64,000 bases of DNA, taken from NCBI GenBank assembly GCA_019119935.1, contig DWWA01000037.1:51752-115751 (forward strand). Direction: 5' to 3'. Position numbers and translations under genes: made by a program. Under the pieces are notes generated by a model, which saw only the letters and a list, made by a program, of their open reading frames with translations, searched no databases and was not told the origin of the DNA. Every line of letters begins with the position of its first letter. Position 1 is the first letter of the stretch. The DNA comes from Candidatus Ruthenibacterium merdavium (GTDB taxonomy: Bacteria > Bacillota > Clostridia > Oscillospirales > Ruminococcaceae). Below are positions 9,160-18,701 of this stretch, in pieces.

Positions 9160-9591
9160 TTACAAAAACCGCTTCATATCCTGCGCAAACTGGGTTTCTG
9201 CACGCTTTACACGGTTTGCCAGCGCAACGGCTCCTACGTTTGCGTCGGGGCTTTTTTTCACCGCTTTTTCCATATCGCGCGCTCCCATGGCGTTGCCTTT
9301 TACCATCATTTGTGCCAAATTCTGCTCAGAGCGGTCCGTCATGGTTTTTCTTTTCAGTTCAAGTTTGGCGCTGATTTTCGCCATGGGGTTTTGTCCTTTC
9401 GGCTCTTCGCCGCCCACGGCGAGCATGGCGCGCGCACGGTTTTGCAGGTCTTCATAGGTCTGCACTTGGCCGTCCAGCATTCTGCGCATGACGGGGCTTT
9501 GCGCCATCTTCGCTAAATCGTTCGCTGTGTGTTTTGCCATTTCGGTGTTTTTGGTTACGGCGTTCAGTAAATCAATTGTATCCTGTTTCAC
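9160..9591 (-). CDS. hypothetical protein, helical, 143 aa
   Basis: Complete ORF with upstream AGGAGG-like site, flanked by a terminator. No family recognised. Confidence 0.65.
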   Translation of the reverse strand: MKQDTIDLLNAVTKNTEMAKHTANDLAKMAQSPVMRRMLDGQVQTYEDLQNRARAMLAVGGEEPKGQNPMAKISAKLELKRKTMTDRSEQNLAQMMVKGNAMGARDMEKAVKKSPDANVGAVALANRVKRAETQFAQDMKRFL

Positions 9592-9864
9592 GGCAATACC
9601 TCCTGACTCTTATTGTTTCTAAAAGTGCGTGCTGTCCTTTATTTTCTGCAAGAAATATGGGTTTATTCCCCTCTGGTTTCCCCTATGATACACAAAAGCG
9701 GAAATTTCAGCTTTTCAGAAAGCGCCCGTTATGCTATGATGTACATAAGGCAGCCGTCCCCATACAGCACCGCCCGGCTAAAATCTTTGGTTTATCGCGA
9801 AACTGGAGGGGCAGGCTTTGCCGCAAATCGCTTTTTACAGATTAAAATACCTGAGGTGAAACAC

Positions 9865-11022
9865 TTGAAACAAGAAATTACGTTCAAAAAGCTCTGCCTT
9901 TTGGTTCTCGGCGGCATTGGCTTTTTCTGGATTTTACAAAATTACCTGCTCGTTTTGTCGATCGGAGGCTGGGTCTTTGGGCTTTTACAGCCGCTTTTCA
10001 TCGGCTTTTGCATCGCGTTTGTACTCAATGTCCCGATGCGCTTTTTAGAAGGGCATTTGTTCACGCGCACGAAAAAACCAATCTTGCAGGCTTTGCGCCG
10101 CCCTCTTTGCATTTTAATTTCGATTGTGTTTATTGTAACGGTTCTGTCGGTTATTTTCTTGCTTGTCATCCCGGAGCTTTTAAATGCCTTCGGAGTTTTG
10201 GCAAAGTCGATTCCGCTGTTTTTGGATGCCGTTTTGAAAGGGCTGCAAAACTGGTCGGCAGAAAACGCCGATGCCATTCCCTCGCTTCAGCAATGGCTGG
10301 CCAATTTGAAAATTGACTGGGCAGGCATTGGCCGTTCGCTCATCACATTTGCCACAACCGGCGCAGGAAACCTCTTGGGCAGCACCGTTCAAGTAGCTAC
10401 CAGCATTGCCGGCAGCCTTACCAACTTGATGTTCTCCTTTTTCCTTGCGCTTTATATGCTTTTGGGAAAAGAAAAACTCATTCGTCAGATACGCGCCGTT
10501 TTGCGTGCCGTTTTCCCGCTCGCGGCAGTTCGGCGAATCGAAGCCGTTCTTTCCCTGTCGGCTCGAATTTTTGCCAGCTTTATTACAGGCCAGTGCACCG
10601 AAGCTTGTATTCTCGGCACGCTGTGCTGGCTGGGAATGACGCTGCTGCGGCTGCCCTATGCGCCCATGATTGGCGCGCTCATCGGCTTTACCGCCTTGAT
10701 TCCCATTGTCGGCGCATTTATGGGAACCATTGTCGGCGCGTTTATGATCGCAATGGTCAACCCCATGTCTGCCGTGTGGTTTGTCGTTTTCCTGTTAACG
10801 CTTCAGCAGTTTGAAGGCAACCTCATCTACCCGCGCGTTGTCGGCTCTTCCGTAGGGCTTCCGGGCATTTGGGTACTCAGTGCCGTCACCATCGGCGGAG
10901 CGATTTCCGGTATCGTGGGCATGCTTTTTTCCGTTCCCGTCGCCAGCATTTTGTATGCGCTCGTGCGCACCGGCACCAAGCGCCGTTTGAAGGAAAAACA
11001 AATTTCCTACGATTCCATTTGA
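9865..11022 (+). CDS. AI-2E family transporter (UPF0118-type membrane protein)
   Basis: Multiple TM segments; 'LYMLLGKEKLIRQIRAVLRAVFP..AVRRIEAVLSLSARIFASFITGQCTEACILGTLCWLGMTLLRLPYAPMIGALIGFTALIPIVGAFMGTIVGAF'. TTG start at 9865 with GAGGTG; ORF opens at 9613. Confidence 0.85.
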   Translation: MKQEITFKKLCLLVLGGIGFFWILQNYLLVLSIGGWVFGLLQPLFIGFCIAFVLNVPMRFLEGHLFTRTKKPILQALRRPLCILISIVFIVTVLSVIFLLVIPELLNAFGVLAKSIPLFLDAVLKGLQNWSAENADAIPSLQQWLANLKIDWAGIGRSLITFATTGAGNLLGSTVQVATSIAGSLTNLMFSFFLALYMLLGKEKLIRQIRAVLRAVFPLAAVRRIEAVLSLSARIFASFITGQCTEACILGTLCWLGMTLLRLPYAPMIGALIGFTALIPIVGAFMGTIVGAFMIAMVNPMSAVWFVVFLLTLQQFEGNLIYPRVVGSSVGLPGIWVLSAVTIGGAISGIVGMLFSVPVASILYALVRTGTKRRLKEKQISYDSI

Positions 11023-11046
11023 CCACCCTAAGCAGAAGGAGTTCCC

Positions 11047-11766
11047 ATGAGCTTATTATCCGATGCGCGCAGCATGCGCGAAAAAGACCCCGCCGCCCGC
11101 TCTCTTGCCGAGGTTTTGCTTTTGTATCCGGGCTTTCACGCGCTTGTGTTTTACCGTGCAGCCAATTTCTTTTACCGCAAACGACGCTTTTTTGCCGCGC
11201 GTCTGATCAGTCAGTGGGGACGCAGCTTCACGGGAATTGAAATTCATCCCGGTGCAGCAATCGGAAGCGGCCTTTTCATTGACCACGGCTCCGGCGTTGT
11301 CATTGGAGAAACGGCGGAAATCGGCAATAACGTCACTTTATATCACGGTGTCACACTGGGCGGAACAGGAAAAGATCACGGGAAGCGTCATCCTACCGTC
11401 GGTGATAATGTGCTCATCGGCGCAGGATGTAAGGTGCTTGGCCCTGTTTTGATCGGGGAAAACAGCCGCATCGGCGCAAACAGCGTTGTCTTGATTGATA
11501 TTCCCCCCAACTCCACCGCCATCGGTATTCCGGCGCGCGTGGTTCGCCGAAACGGCAAGCGCATTGAACACGAAAGCGACCTTTTGGAGCAGCGCGATTA
11601 TCCCGATGTGGTTCGCAGCGATATCGAAACCCTGCAATCACACGTCGAGCGTTTAGAGCACGCGCCGCCTTGCCGTGCATTTTCCGGCGGCGCGTGCCAT
11701 TGCCCGCACCATCCGTGCGAGGAAGCGGAGCAAACAAAAGAGGACGGGCTTTCCGAAAAATCATAA
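11047..11766 (+). CDS. cysE: serine O-acetyltransferase
   Basis: Hexapeptide-repeat '[72 protein letters not shown]'. Confidence 0.95.
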   Translation: MSLLSDARSMREKDPAARSLAEVLLLYPGFHALVFYRAANFFYRKRRFFAARLISQWGRSFTGIEIHPGAAIGSGLFIDHGSGVVIGETAEIGNNVTLYHGVTLGGTGKDHGKRHPTVGDNVLIGAGCKVLGPVLIGENSRIGANSVVLIDIPPNSTAIGIPARVVRRNGKRIEHESDLLEQRDYPDVVRSDIETLQSHVERLEHAPPCRAFSGGACHCPHHPCEEAEQTKEDGLSEKS

Positions 11767-11821
11767 AAATCCGTACCGCAAAAACCATATTTTTACGCGT
11801 TCAAAAAATCCCTTGTTCATT

Positions 11822-11866
11822 CAGCGCCTGCGCAAGCTTTATTCACCTGCGCAGGCGCTGAAAAAA
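11822..11866 (+). terminator. Rho-independent terminator after cysE
   Basis: CAGCGCCTGCGCA ... TGCGCAGGCGCTG AAAAAATCTT; strong stem, weak U tract on + strand. Confidence 0.55.
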
Positions 11867-11956
11867 TCTTCCTGCAATTTCCTGTGTGCTGCATAATTTT
11901 TGCCAAGCAGTCAACAATAAGAAAAAGCACCGATAGAGAATCAGGGAGGTTATTCA

Positions 11957-12475
11957 ATGAAAGCAACGGGAATCGTGCGCCGAATTGACGATTTGGGGCG
12001 TGTTGTCATCCCCAAAGAAATTCGGCGTACACAGTGTATTCGTGTGGGCGACCCTCTGGAAATTTTTGTTACCGCCAAAGGAGAGGTTGTATTCAAAAAA
12101 TACAGCGCCATGGGCGAAAGCACAGAAAATGCGAAACTAATGTGTGAAGTGCTCTACAAGGCGCTGGGACGTGCCGTTGTTGTTACCGACTGCGACCACG
12201 TCATTGCGCAGTCCGGCGCAAAAGATTTGGCCGATGTTCGCATCAGCCCCGCATTTGAGCGTGTGTGCACCGCACGGCGCCTGTACACCGCACAGGGCAG
12301 TGCCGTGCCGCTGGATGTACAAAATGCGGCGTCTGTCAGTGCCGCCATGCCGATTTTGTCGGGCGGCGACCTCATCGGAGCCGTTGTCCTGCTTGGGCGT
12401 GATGCATGCGGCGAACGCGAAACGCTTTTGCTGCGCGTGGCGGCAGCGTTTTTGGGCAGACAGCTGGAAGAGTAA
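11957..12475 (+). CDS. spoVT: stage V sporulation protein T (AbrB-type regulator)
   Basis: 'MKATGIVRRIDDLGRVVIPKEIRRTQCIRVGDPLEIFV' swapped-hairpin domain plus GAF-like C-terminus. Confidence 0.92.
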   Translation: MKATGIVRRIDDLGRVVIPKEIRRTQCIRVGDPLEIFVTAKGEVVFKKYSAMGESTENAKLMCEVLYKALGRAVVVTDCDHVIAQSGAKDLADVRISPAFERVCTARRLYTAQGSAVPLDVQNAASVSAAMPILSGGDLIGAVVLLGRDACGERETLLLRVAAAFLGRQLEE

Positions 12476-12487
12476 TCGAATCAATAT

Positions 12488-12531
12488 AAAAAGTGCAGGG
12501 AAAAGCGTCCGCTTTTCCCTGCACTTTTTTA
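12488..12531. terminator. bidirectional terminator, spoVT / membrane protein
   Basis: AAAAAGTGCAGGGAAAAGCG-tc-CGCTTTTCCCTGCACTTTTTT. Confidence 0.9.
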
Positions 12532-13797
12532 GCAAATAGAAAATTCCTTTACATGTTTTCCCGTATATTGAACCGCGATGCGGTCCTCAGGGTGCACGTC
12601 ACATAAATAAATAACCGCTAAAAACAGCCATTCCAAAGGCTTCATCAAAACCCAAACCACATCCGCAGTCCATTTGGAACGAATCAGCCGCGCCAGCGGA
12701 AAACCGTATCGGTCATAGGCACTGCGAACAGCGCGATGGATGCGCGGCACCTTTTCTTCTAAAATCTGTTCAAACGCATTTGCCACGAGCAGCTGCCTGT
12801 TGACAATCACGGGGTGCCCGTGCCGCACTCCTTTTCTCAGAGGCTTCACCAGCTTTTCATGTCCTCCCGCCGCCACCGTGCATAAGTAATGCTCATCGTA
12901 GTATAAATTTTGCGGTGCAATTTGCCGCGATAAATTCCAGTCGCTTGTTTCGGTAAATGCCCGAATCAGGCTATTGGGCGCCTGGCCGAATAAAACCAAA
13001 ATAAGTACCGTCACACCCAGCAAAGGCAGCATCAAAAGGAAGGCCATATACGGCCAGCGTTTCGACTCCGTCAAAAATCGATTCAGCCGGCACAAAAAGG
13101 GAACTTCGTCTATCTTGCTTTTGCGCATTTCGTCCGGTTCAAATTCCCGCACCTTCGCCAAAACTGTGCGCATGGCAATGCACACCACATTCACCGCCGG
13201 CAAAAGGAGATAGATATCCATCACCGACTCCAAAATCTGAACCGTCCAAACGAGCGTAAAAAGAACGCCCAGATAAACTGCCGACATACACAGCACCGTC
13301 ACAAGCGGCGGCATGCGGTTCACCGACACGACACGCAAAACAGAAAATCCGGCAAGAAAAACAAAGAGCAAAACCCCCGCCGAAAGATAGGAACCTGTGA
13401 AAAGCGGCGCGTGCATTTCATAGTTGCTCAGCTGCTCGGTCCAGTCTGCGGTGAATACCACCTCTTTTACGATCTCCAGATAAATTATCTCATAGAAAAT
13501 GCCGAGAAAAAGCGTCCACAAATCATAGAAAAGGCTCGATCTTTTTTTACTTTTGCCTTGAAGCTGTCGGATAAAGAGCAGAATCTGATCCCCCGTGAGC
13601 ACCAAAGGATAAATTAAAAATGCGGCACAAAACAGCGTTACCAAAGCAAACACCCCAAGGGTGTCCCACACCGAAGGGGGTGCTCCTGCATACCAAAAAA
13701 AGCACGCACCAATTACCCCGCCGATGCCCAAGGATAGCAGGCACTGCGCCAAAAACCAGTGCTTTTTGCAAAAACTGCGCCATTTGCTTTCTTTCAT
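12529..13797 (-). CDS. multi-TM membrane protein of unknown function (DUF6688-like?)
   Basis: 422 aa, about 7-8 hydrophobic segments, extramembrane tail '[67 protein letters not shown]'. Family suggestion is tentative. Confidence 0.75.
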   Translation of the reverse strand: MKESKWRSFCKKHWFLAQCLLSLGIGGVIGACFFWYAGAPPSVWDTLGVFALVTLFCAAFLIYPLVLTGDQILLFIRQLQGKSKKRSSLFYDLWTLFLGIFYEIIYLEIVKEVVFTADWTEQLSNYEMHAPLFTGSYLSAGVLLFVFLAGFSVLRVVSVNRMPPLVTVLCMSAVYLGVLFTLVWTVQILESVMDIYLLLPAVNVVCIAMRTVLAKVREFEPDEMRKSKIDEVPFLCRLNRFLTESKRWPYMAFLLMLPLLGVTVLILVLFGQAPNSLIRAFTETSDWNLSRQIAPQNLYYDEHYLCTVAAGGHEKLVKPLRKGVRHGHPVIVNRQLLVANAFEQILEEKVPRIHRAVRSAYDRYGFPLARLIRSKWTADVVWVLMKPLEWLFLAVIYLCDVHPEDRIAVQYTGKHVKEFSIC

Positions 13798-14000
13798 TCT
13801 TTATCCCTCCTAATTCTTTTAGATTACCAAAGATTCCCCGTATTTTCCATGCTTTCATGATTGTTTGTGTCGATTTATCACTTTCCACAAAAAACACTTT
13901 GCACATCGCCCGTTCCTTGCTATTTTTGCAAAAAAATGATATAAAAAGAGTAAGGAAATCCGGGAAATTTCAATCGATTTTGCTAAAGGCAGGGATACGT

Positions 14001-15500
14001 ATGAGCCAATATATTGCCGCACTTGACCAGGGAACTACAAGCTCCCGCTGTATTTTATTTAATCAAAAAGGAGAAGTTTGCAGCTGCGCCCAGCGTGAAT
14101 TCCGCCAAATTTTTCCGAAAGGCGGATGGGTAGAACACGACCCCATGGAAATCTGGGCTTCACAAATCGGCGTTTTGGTCGAAGCGATGGGCGCCGCGGG
14201 CCTGCATGCGGATGACCTCGCCGCCATCGGCATTACCAACCAGCGAGAAACCACCATTGTGTGGGAAAAGGCAACAGGACGCCCTGTTTGCAATGCAATT
14301 GTATGGCAGTGCCGCCGCACCGCCCCCATGATAGAAAAGCTCAAGCAGGACGGCTGGGCCGAGCGCATCCGCAAATGCACAGGGCTTGTGCCGGATGCTT
14401 ATTTTTCCGCCAGTAAGCTGGCGTGGATTTTAAACGAAGTACCTCATGCGCGCGAACGCGCACAAAAGGGCGAGCTGCTCTTCGGCACGGTGGACACTTG
14501 GCTGATTTGGAATTTAACGCAAGGGCGTGTGCATGTCACCGATTATACCAACGCTTCTCGCACGATGCTTTTTGACATCCGCCGTCTTTGCTGGGACGAG
14601 GACATTCTCGAATATTTCGATATTCCGCTTTGCATGCTGCCTGAGGTCAAGCCCTCCAGCTGTGTTTACGGCCATACCGCAGAGTCGGTGCTGGGTGGTG
14701 AAATTCCCATTGCAGGCATTGCGGGCGACCAGCAGGCGGCATTATTCGGCCAGTGCTGTTTTACGCCGGGCAGCGTCAAAAACACCTACGGCACCGGATG
14801 CTTTATGCTGATGAATACGGGAAACCGCTTGGTGGAATCGGAAAACGGACTGCTTTCCACCATCGCCGTGGGGATGGACGGCAAAGTGGAGTACGCGCTG
14901 GAGGGCAGCATCTTTATTGCGGGCGCAGTTTTGCAGTGGCTGCGCGACGGCCTGCGCATGCTGCACAGTGCGCCTCAGTCGGAAGAATACTGCCGCCGCG
15001 TGAAAGACACCGAAGGCGTTTATCTGGTGCCTGCCTTCGCCGGGCTTGGCGCGCCGTATTGGAACCCTTACGCGCGCGGCGTGATGGTCGGCCTGACACG
15101 CGGCGCATCGAAAGAACATTTTGTGCGCGCCGCCACGGAATCGCTGGCGTATCAAGTGAATGACTTAATCGACGTGATGAAGCGCGAATCAGGGCTGGAG
15201 CTGACTGCCCTCAAAGTGGACGGCGGCGCATCTGCAAACGACTTTTTAATGCAGTTTCAAGCGGATATTTCCCGCGTTTGCATCGACCGTCCGCAGTGTG
15301 TGGAAACCACGGCCCTCGGCGCGGCGTATCTTGCGGGGCTGGCCATAGGCTATTGGAAAAGCCGCGAGGATATTTTAATAAACTGGCGCAAAGACCGCTC
15401 ATTTTTGCCCGAAATGGCGCAGGAAGACTGTGACAAGCGCGTCAAAGGCTGGAAACGCGCGGTGCGCACCGCACTCTATTGGGCGCAGGAGGAGGAATGA
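14001..15500 (+). CDS. glpK: glycerol kinase
   Basis: '[24 protein letters not shown]...[22 protein letters not shown]...[29 protein letters not shown]'. Confidence 0.97.
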   Translation: MSQYIAALDQGTTSSRCILFNQKGEVCSCAQREFRQIFPKGGWVEHDPMEIWASQIGVLVEAMGAAGLHADDLAAIGITNQRETTIVWEKATGRPVCNAIVWQCRRTAPMIEKLKQDGWAERIRKCTGLVPDAYFSASKLAWILNEVPHARERAQKGELLFGTVDTWLIWNLTQGRVHVTDYTNASRTMLFDIRRLCWDEDILEYFDIPLCMLPEVKPSSCVYGHTAESVLGGEIPIAGIAGDQQAALFGQCCFTPGSVKNTYGTGCFMLMNTGNRLVESENGLLSTIAVGMDGKVEYALEGSIFIAGAVLQWLRDGLRMLHSAPQSEEYCRRVKDTEGVYLVPAFAGLGAPYWNPYARGVMVGLTRGASKEHFVRAATESLAYQVNDLIDVMKRESGLELTALKVDGGASANDFLMQFQADISRVCIDRPQCVETTALGAAYLAGLAIGYWKSREDILINWRKDRSFLPEMAQEDCDKRVKGWKRAVRTALYWAQEEE

Positions 15501-16948
15501 GCATGGAACATTTTGACGTTGTTGTTATCGGCGCAGGCGTGGTGGGCGCGGCTGTCGCGCGTGAGCTCTCCCTGTACGAACTGCGCGTGTGCGTGCTGGA
15601 GCAAGAGGAGGATGTCTGCTCCGGCACCTCAAAGGCAAACAGCGGCATTATCCACTCCGGTTACGATGCCGCTCCCGGAACAAAAAAAGCGTATTATAAC
15701 GTGCTGGGTGCGCAGATGCAGCCCGAATTATCACGTCAATTGGATTTTGAATTTGAGCAGCGCGGCTCTCTTTTGGTCTGTTTTGAAGCCGAGCGCCTCG
15801 GAGAGCTGGAGGCACTGCGCGAGCGCGGCGTAAAAAACGGCGTTTCGGGCCTGCGCATTTTGCCGCCCGAAGAATTGTATCAATTAGAGCCGAATATCGC
15901 CCCCGGCGCAGTGGGCGCACTGTTTGCCCCCACCGCAGGAATCGTCTGTCCCTTCGGCATGACAATCGCCCTTGCGGAAAATGCCGCAGATAACGGCGCG
16001 CGCTTCTTTTTTGAGCAATGCGTAAGCGGCATCGAGCGCTCGCAGGAAGGCTACCGCATCACCACCCGGCAAGGGCAGCGCTTTTGCGCACCGTGCGTGG
16101 TAAATGCCGCCGGGGTTTTTGCTGATCGTATTCATCAACAGGTATCGCAAACTCCCATGCACATCACGCCTCGGCGCGGTGAGTACATTCTTCTCGATAA
16201 GCAAGCGGGCCGCCATGTTTCCCATACGGTTTTCTGCCTTCCGGGCGCAATGGGTAAGGGTGTGCTTGTTACGCCTACCGTTCACGGCAACTTGCTCACC
16301 GGCCCGACGGCACAGGATATGAACGACAAAGCCGATACCGCCACCACCGCGCAGGGAATGGATGAAGTGCGCAAGAAAGCGGCACAAAGCGTGCAGGGAC
16401 TCCCCTTTTCGCTTGCCATTACCTCTTTTTCGGGCCTGCGCGCCCATGAGGACGGCGGCGATTTCATTGTCGGGCAAGCACCGGACTCCCCCGGCTTTTT
16501 TGAAGCGGCAGGAATGGAATCCCCGGGCTTAACGAGCGCGCCCGCTGTGGGCAAAGCGCTCGCGCAGGAAATTGCCGTTTATCTCGGTGCAAGCTTAAAA
16601 GAATCGCCTATTCTCACAAGAAAAGCTCCCGTGCGCCTTGCAAGCCTTGCGCCGAGTGAGCGCGAAGCCTTTTTGCGTGAACATCCCGACTATGCGAAAA
16701 TCGTGTGTCGATGTGAGCAGGTGAGCGAAGGCGAAATCAAAGCCGCCATTCACCGCACGCTGGGTGCAGTGTCGCTCGACGGGCTGAAACGGCGCGTGCG
16801 GCCCGGCATGGGGCGCTGTCAGGGCGGCTTTTGCCTGCCGCGCACGCTGGAGCTTTTGGCGCAGGAGCTTCATATCCCGCTTTGCGAAGTGCGCAAACAC
16901 CGCACCGGCTCACAGCCGGTGATGGCTCAGCCGGAAGAGGGGGTATGA
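15497..16948 (+). CDS. FAD-dependent glycerol-3-phosphate dehydrogenase-like oxidoreductase (GlpA-type, BFD-like C-terminus)
   Basis: '[56 protein letters not shown]' and C-terminal '[12 protein letters not shown]...[12 protein letters not shown]'. ATGA overlap with glpK. Confidence 0.9.
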   Translation: MSMEHFDVVVIGAGVVGAAVARELSLYELRVCVLEQEEDVCSGTSKANSGIIHSGYDAAPGTKKAYYNVLGAQMQPELSRQLDFEFEQRGSLLVCFEAERLGELEALRERGVKNGVSGLRILPPEELYQLEPNIAPGAVGALFAPTAGIVCPFGMTIALAENAADNGARFFFEQCVSGIERSQEGYRITTRQGQRFCAPCVVNAAGVFADRIHQQVSQTPMHITPRRGEYILLDKQAGRHVSHTVFCLPGAMGKGVLVTPTVHGNLLTGPTAQDMNDKADTATTAQGMDEVRKKAAQSVQGLPFSLAITSFSGLRAHEDGGDFIVGQAPDSPGFFEAAGMESPGLTSAPAVGKALAQEIAVYLGASLKESPILTRKAPVRLASLAPSEREAFLREHPDYAKIVCRCEQVSEGEIKAAIHRTLGAVSLDGLKRRVRPGMGRCQGGFCLPRTLELLAQELHIPLCEVRKHRTGSQPVMAQPEEGV

Positions 16949-16951
16949 CAA

Positions 16952-18223
16952 ATGCGCTGTTACGACTTAATTATCATCGGCGGCGGCCCGGCGGGCCTCG
17001 CGGCGGCCGCGGCGGCGCGTGCCGAAGGCGTAACGGATTTGCTTTTGCTCGAACGCGACGCAGTGCTGGGCGGTATTTTAAACCAATGTATTCACAACGG
17101 GTTCGGGCTTCACACGTTTAAAGAAGAATTAACCGGCCCGGAATACGCCGCGCGCTATATGGAGCAGGTGGAATCGCTGGGGATTCCGTTTCGTTTAAAT
17201 ACCACGGTTTTGCACCTGAGCGCCGACCGAACGCTGACCTATATCAACGCAGAAGAAGGGCTTGTCACTGTGAAAGCGGGCGCAGTCATTCTTGCAATGG
17301 GGTGCCGGGAACGTCCGCGCGGCGCACTGCTCATTCCCGGAACGCGCCCGGCAGGCATCTTTTCCGCAGGCACAGCGCAAAAACTCGTCAATTTATACGG
17401 CGAAGCGATCGGAAAGGAAATTGTCATTTTGGGTTCGGGCGACATCGGCCTCATTATGGCGCGCCGTTTGACAATGGAGGGTGCGCACGTCAAGGCAGTG
17501 GCAGAGCTTCTGCCCTATTCCGGCGGCCTTGCCCGCAATTTGGTGCAATGTCTTGACGATTACGACATCCCACTTTTATTAAGTCATACAGTGGTGGAAA
17601 TCAAAGGGCGCGAGCGTGTAACCGGTGTCGTCATCGCAAAAGTGGACGAAAACCGCCGCCCCATTCCCGGAACGGAAACGCTTTACGAATGTGACACGCT
17701 TTTGCTCTCCTGCGGGCTGATCCCGGAAAATGAGCTTAGCCGCGAAGCGGGCGCCGCCATCAGCCCCGTTACCGCCGGGCCGGTTGTCACCGACGATTTG
17801 CAAACGAGCATTGAAGGCGTATTCGCCTGCGGCAATGTTCTGCACGTTCACGACCTTGTCGATTACGTTTCCGAGGAAGCCGCAAATGCCGGCAAACAGG
17901 CGGCGCAGTATCTGCAAAAGAAGAACGCCGCTCCCGCGGGCGAGGCTGTTCCCATTGTATGTGAAGGCGGCGTGCGCTACACGGTCCCGCAAGCCCTTCG
18001 CCCAAAGGCGATGCCCGAGAAGCTTACCGTGCGTTTTCGCGTTCAGGCACCAATGAAAAACCGTGTGCTCACCTTGCGCGATGAAACCGGCCGTGTACTG
18101 TTACAGCAGAAAAAGAAGCATCTTGCGCCCGGCGAAATGGAGCAGATTGTTTTAAAAAAAGAAGTCCTTTGCGCCGAGAGCGCCCCAAAGCGCCTGACGC
18201 TTTCTTTGGAGGATGAAACATGA
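16952..18223 (+). CDS. NAD(P)/FAD-dependent oxidoreductase (GlpB-position partner)
   Basis: 'YDLIIIGGGPAGLAAAAAARAEGVTDLLLLERDAVLGGILNQCIHNGFGLH', second nucleotide-binding 'EIVILGSGDIGLIMARRLTMEGA'. Confidence 0.9.
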   Translation: MRCYDLIIIGGGPAGLAAAAAARAEGVTDLLLLERDAVLGGILNQCIHNGFGLHTFKEELTGPEYAARYMEQVESLGIPFRLNTTVLHLSADRTLTYINAEEGLVTVKAGAVILAMGCRERPRGALLIPGTRPAGIFSAGTAQKLVNLYGEAIGKEIVILGSGDIGLIMARRLTMEGAHVKAVAELLPYSGGLARNLVQCLDDYDIPLLLSHTVVEIKGRERVTGVVIAKVDENRRPIPGTETLYECDTLLLSCGLIPENELSREAGAAISPVTAGPVVTDDLQTSIEGVFACGNVLHVHDLVDYVSEEAANAGKQAAQYLQKKNAAPAGEAVPIVCEGGVRYTVPQALRPKAMPEKLTVRFRVQAPMKNRVLTLRDETGRVLLQQKKKHLAPGEMEQIVLKKEVLCAESAPKRLTLSLEDET

Positions 18224-18627
18224 AGCAGGAAATGATTTGTATTTGCTGTCCGCTTGGCTGCCGCATGACAGTTTGCAAAGAGCCGGAAGGAACCATAACT
18301 GTAACGGGAAACACTTGCCCGCGCGGCAGGCAGTACGCCGAAAAAGAAGTCACTGCGCCGACGCGCGTTGTAACATCCACCGTTGCTGTTTCAGGCGCCG
18401 TGTGTCCGCGTGTTTGTGTGAAAACAGCGCAGGATATTCCCAAAGAAAAAATCTTTGATGTCATGCATGAAATTCACAGTGCCAAAGCCTGCGCCCCGGT
18501 TCATATCGGGGATGTCATCTTACAAAATTGTGCCGGTACCGGGGTAGATGTGGTGGCGACTTCCAATGCCCCCGCCGAGCCCCATAACGCGCATGATGCA
18601 CCGAAGATTGAATCTCCCCTCCGGTAA
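18220..18627 (+). CDS. DUF1667-type small cysteine-rich protein
   Basis: 'ICICCPLGCRMTVCKEPEGTITVTGNTCPRGRQYAEKEVTAPTRVVTSTVAVSGA'. ATGA overlap with the upstream oxidoreductase. Confidence 0.85.
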   Translation: MKQEMICICCPLGCRMTVCKEPEGTITVTGNTCPRGRQYAEKEVTAPTRVVTSTVAVSGAVCPRVCVKTAQDIPKEKIFDVMHEIHSAKACAPVHIGDVILQNCAGTGVDVVATSNAPAEPHNAHDAPKIESPLR

Positions 18628-18631
18628 AAAT

Positions 18632-18676
18632 AAAAACAGCCAAGAACAGGAAAATCTCCTGTCCTTGGCTGTTTTT
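18632..18676. terminator. bidirectional terminator, glp operon / SGNH gene
   Basis: AAAAACAGCCAAGAACAGGA ... TCCTGTCCTTGGCTGTTTTT. Confidence 0.9.
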
Positions 18677-18701
18677 CATATTGAAATATGACGTTTTCGC
18701 A

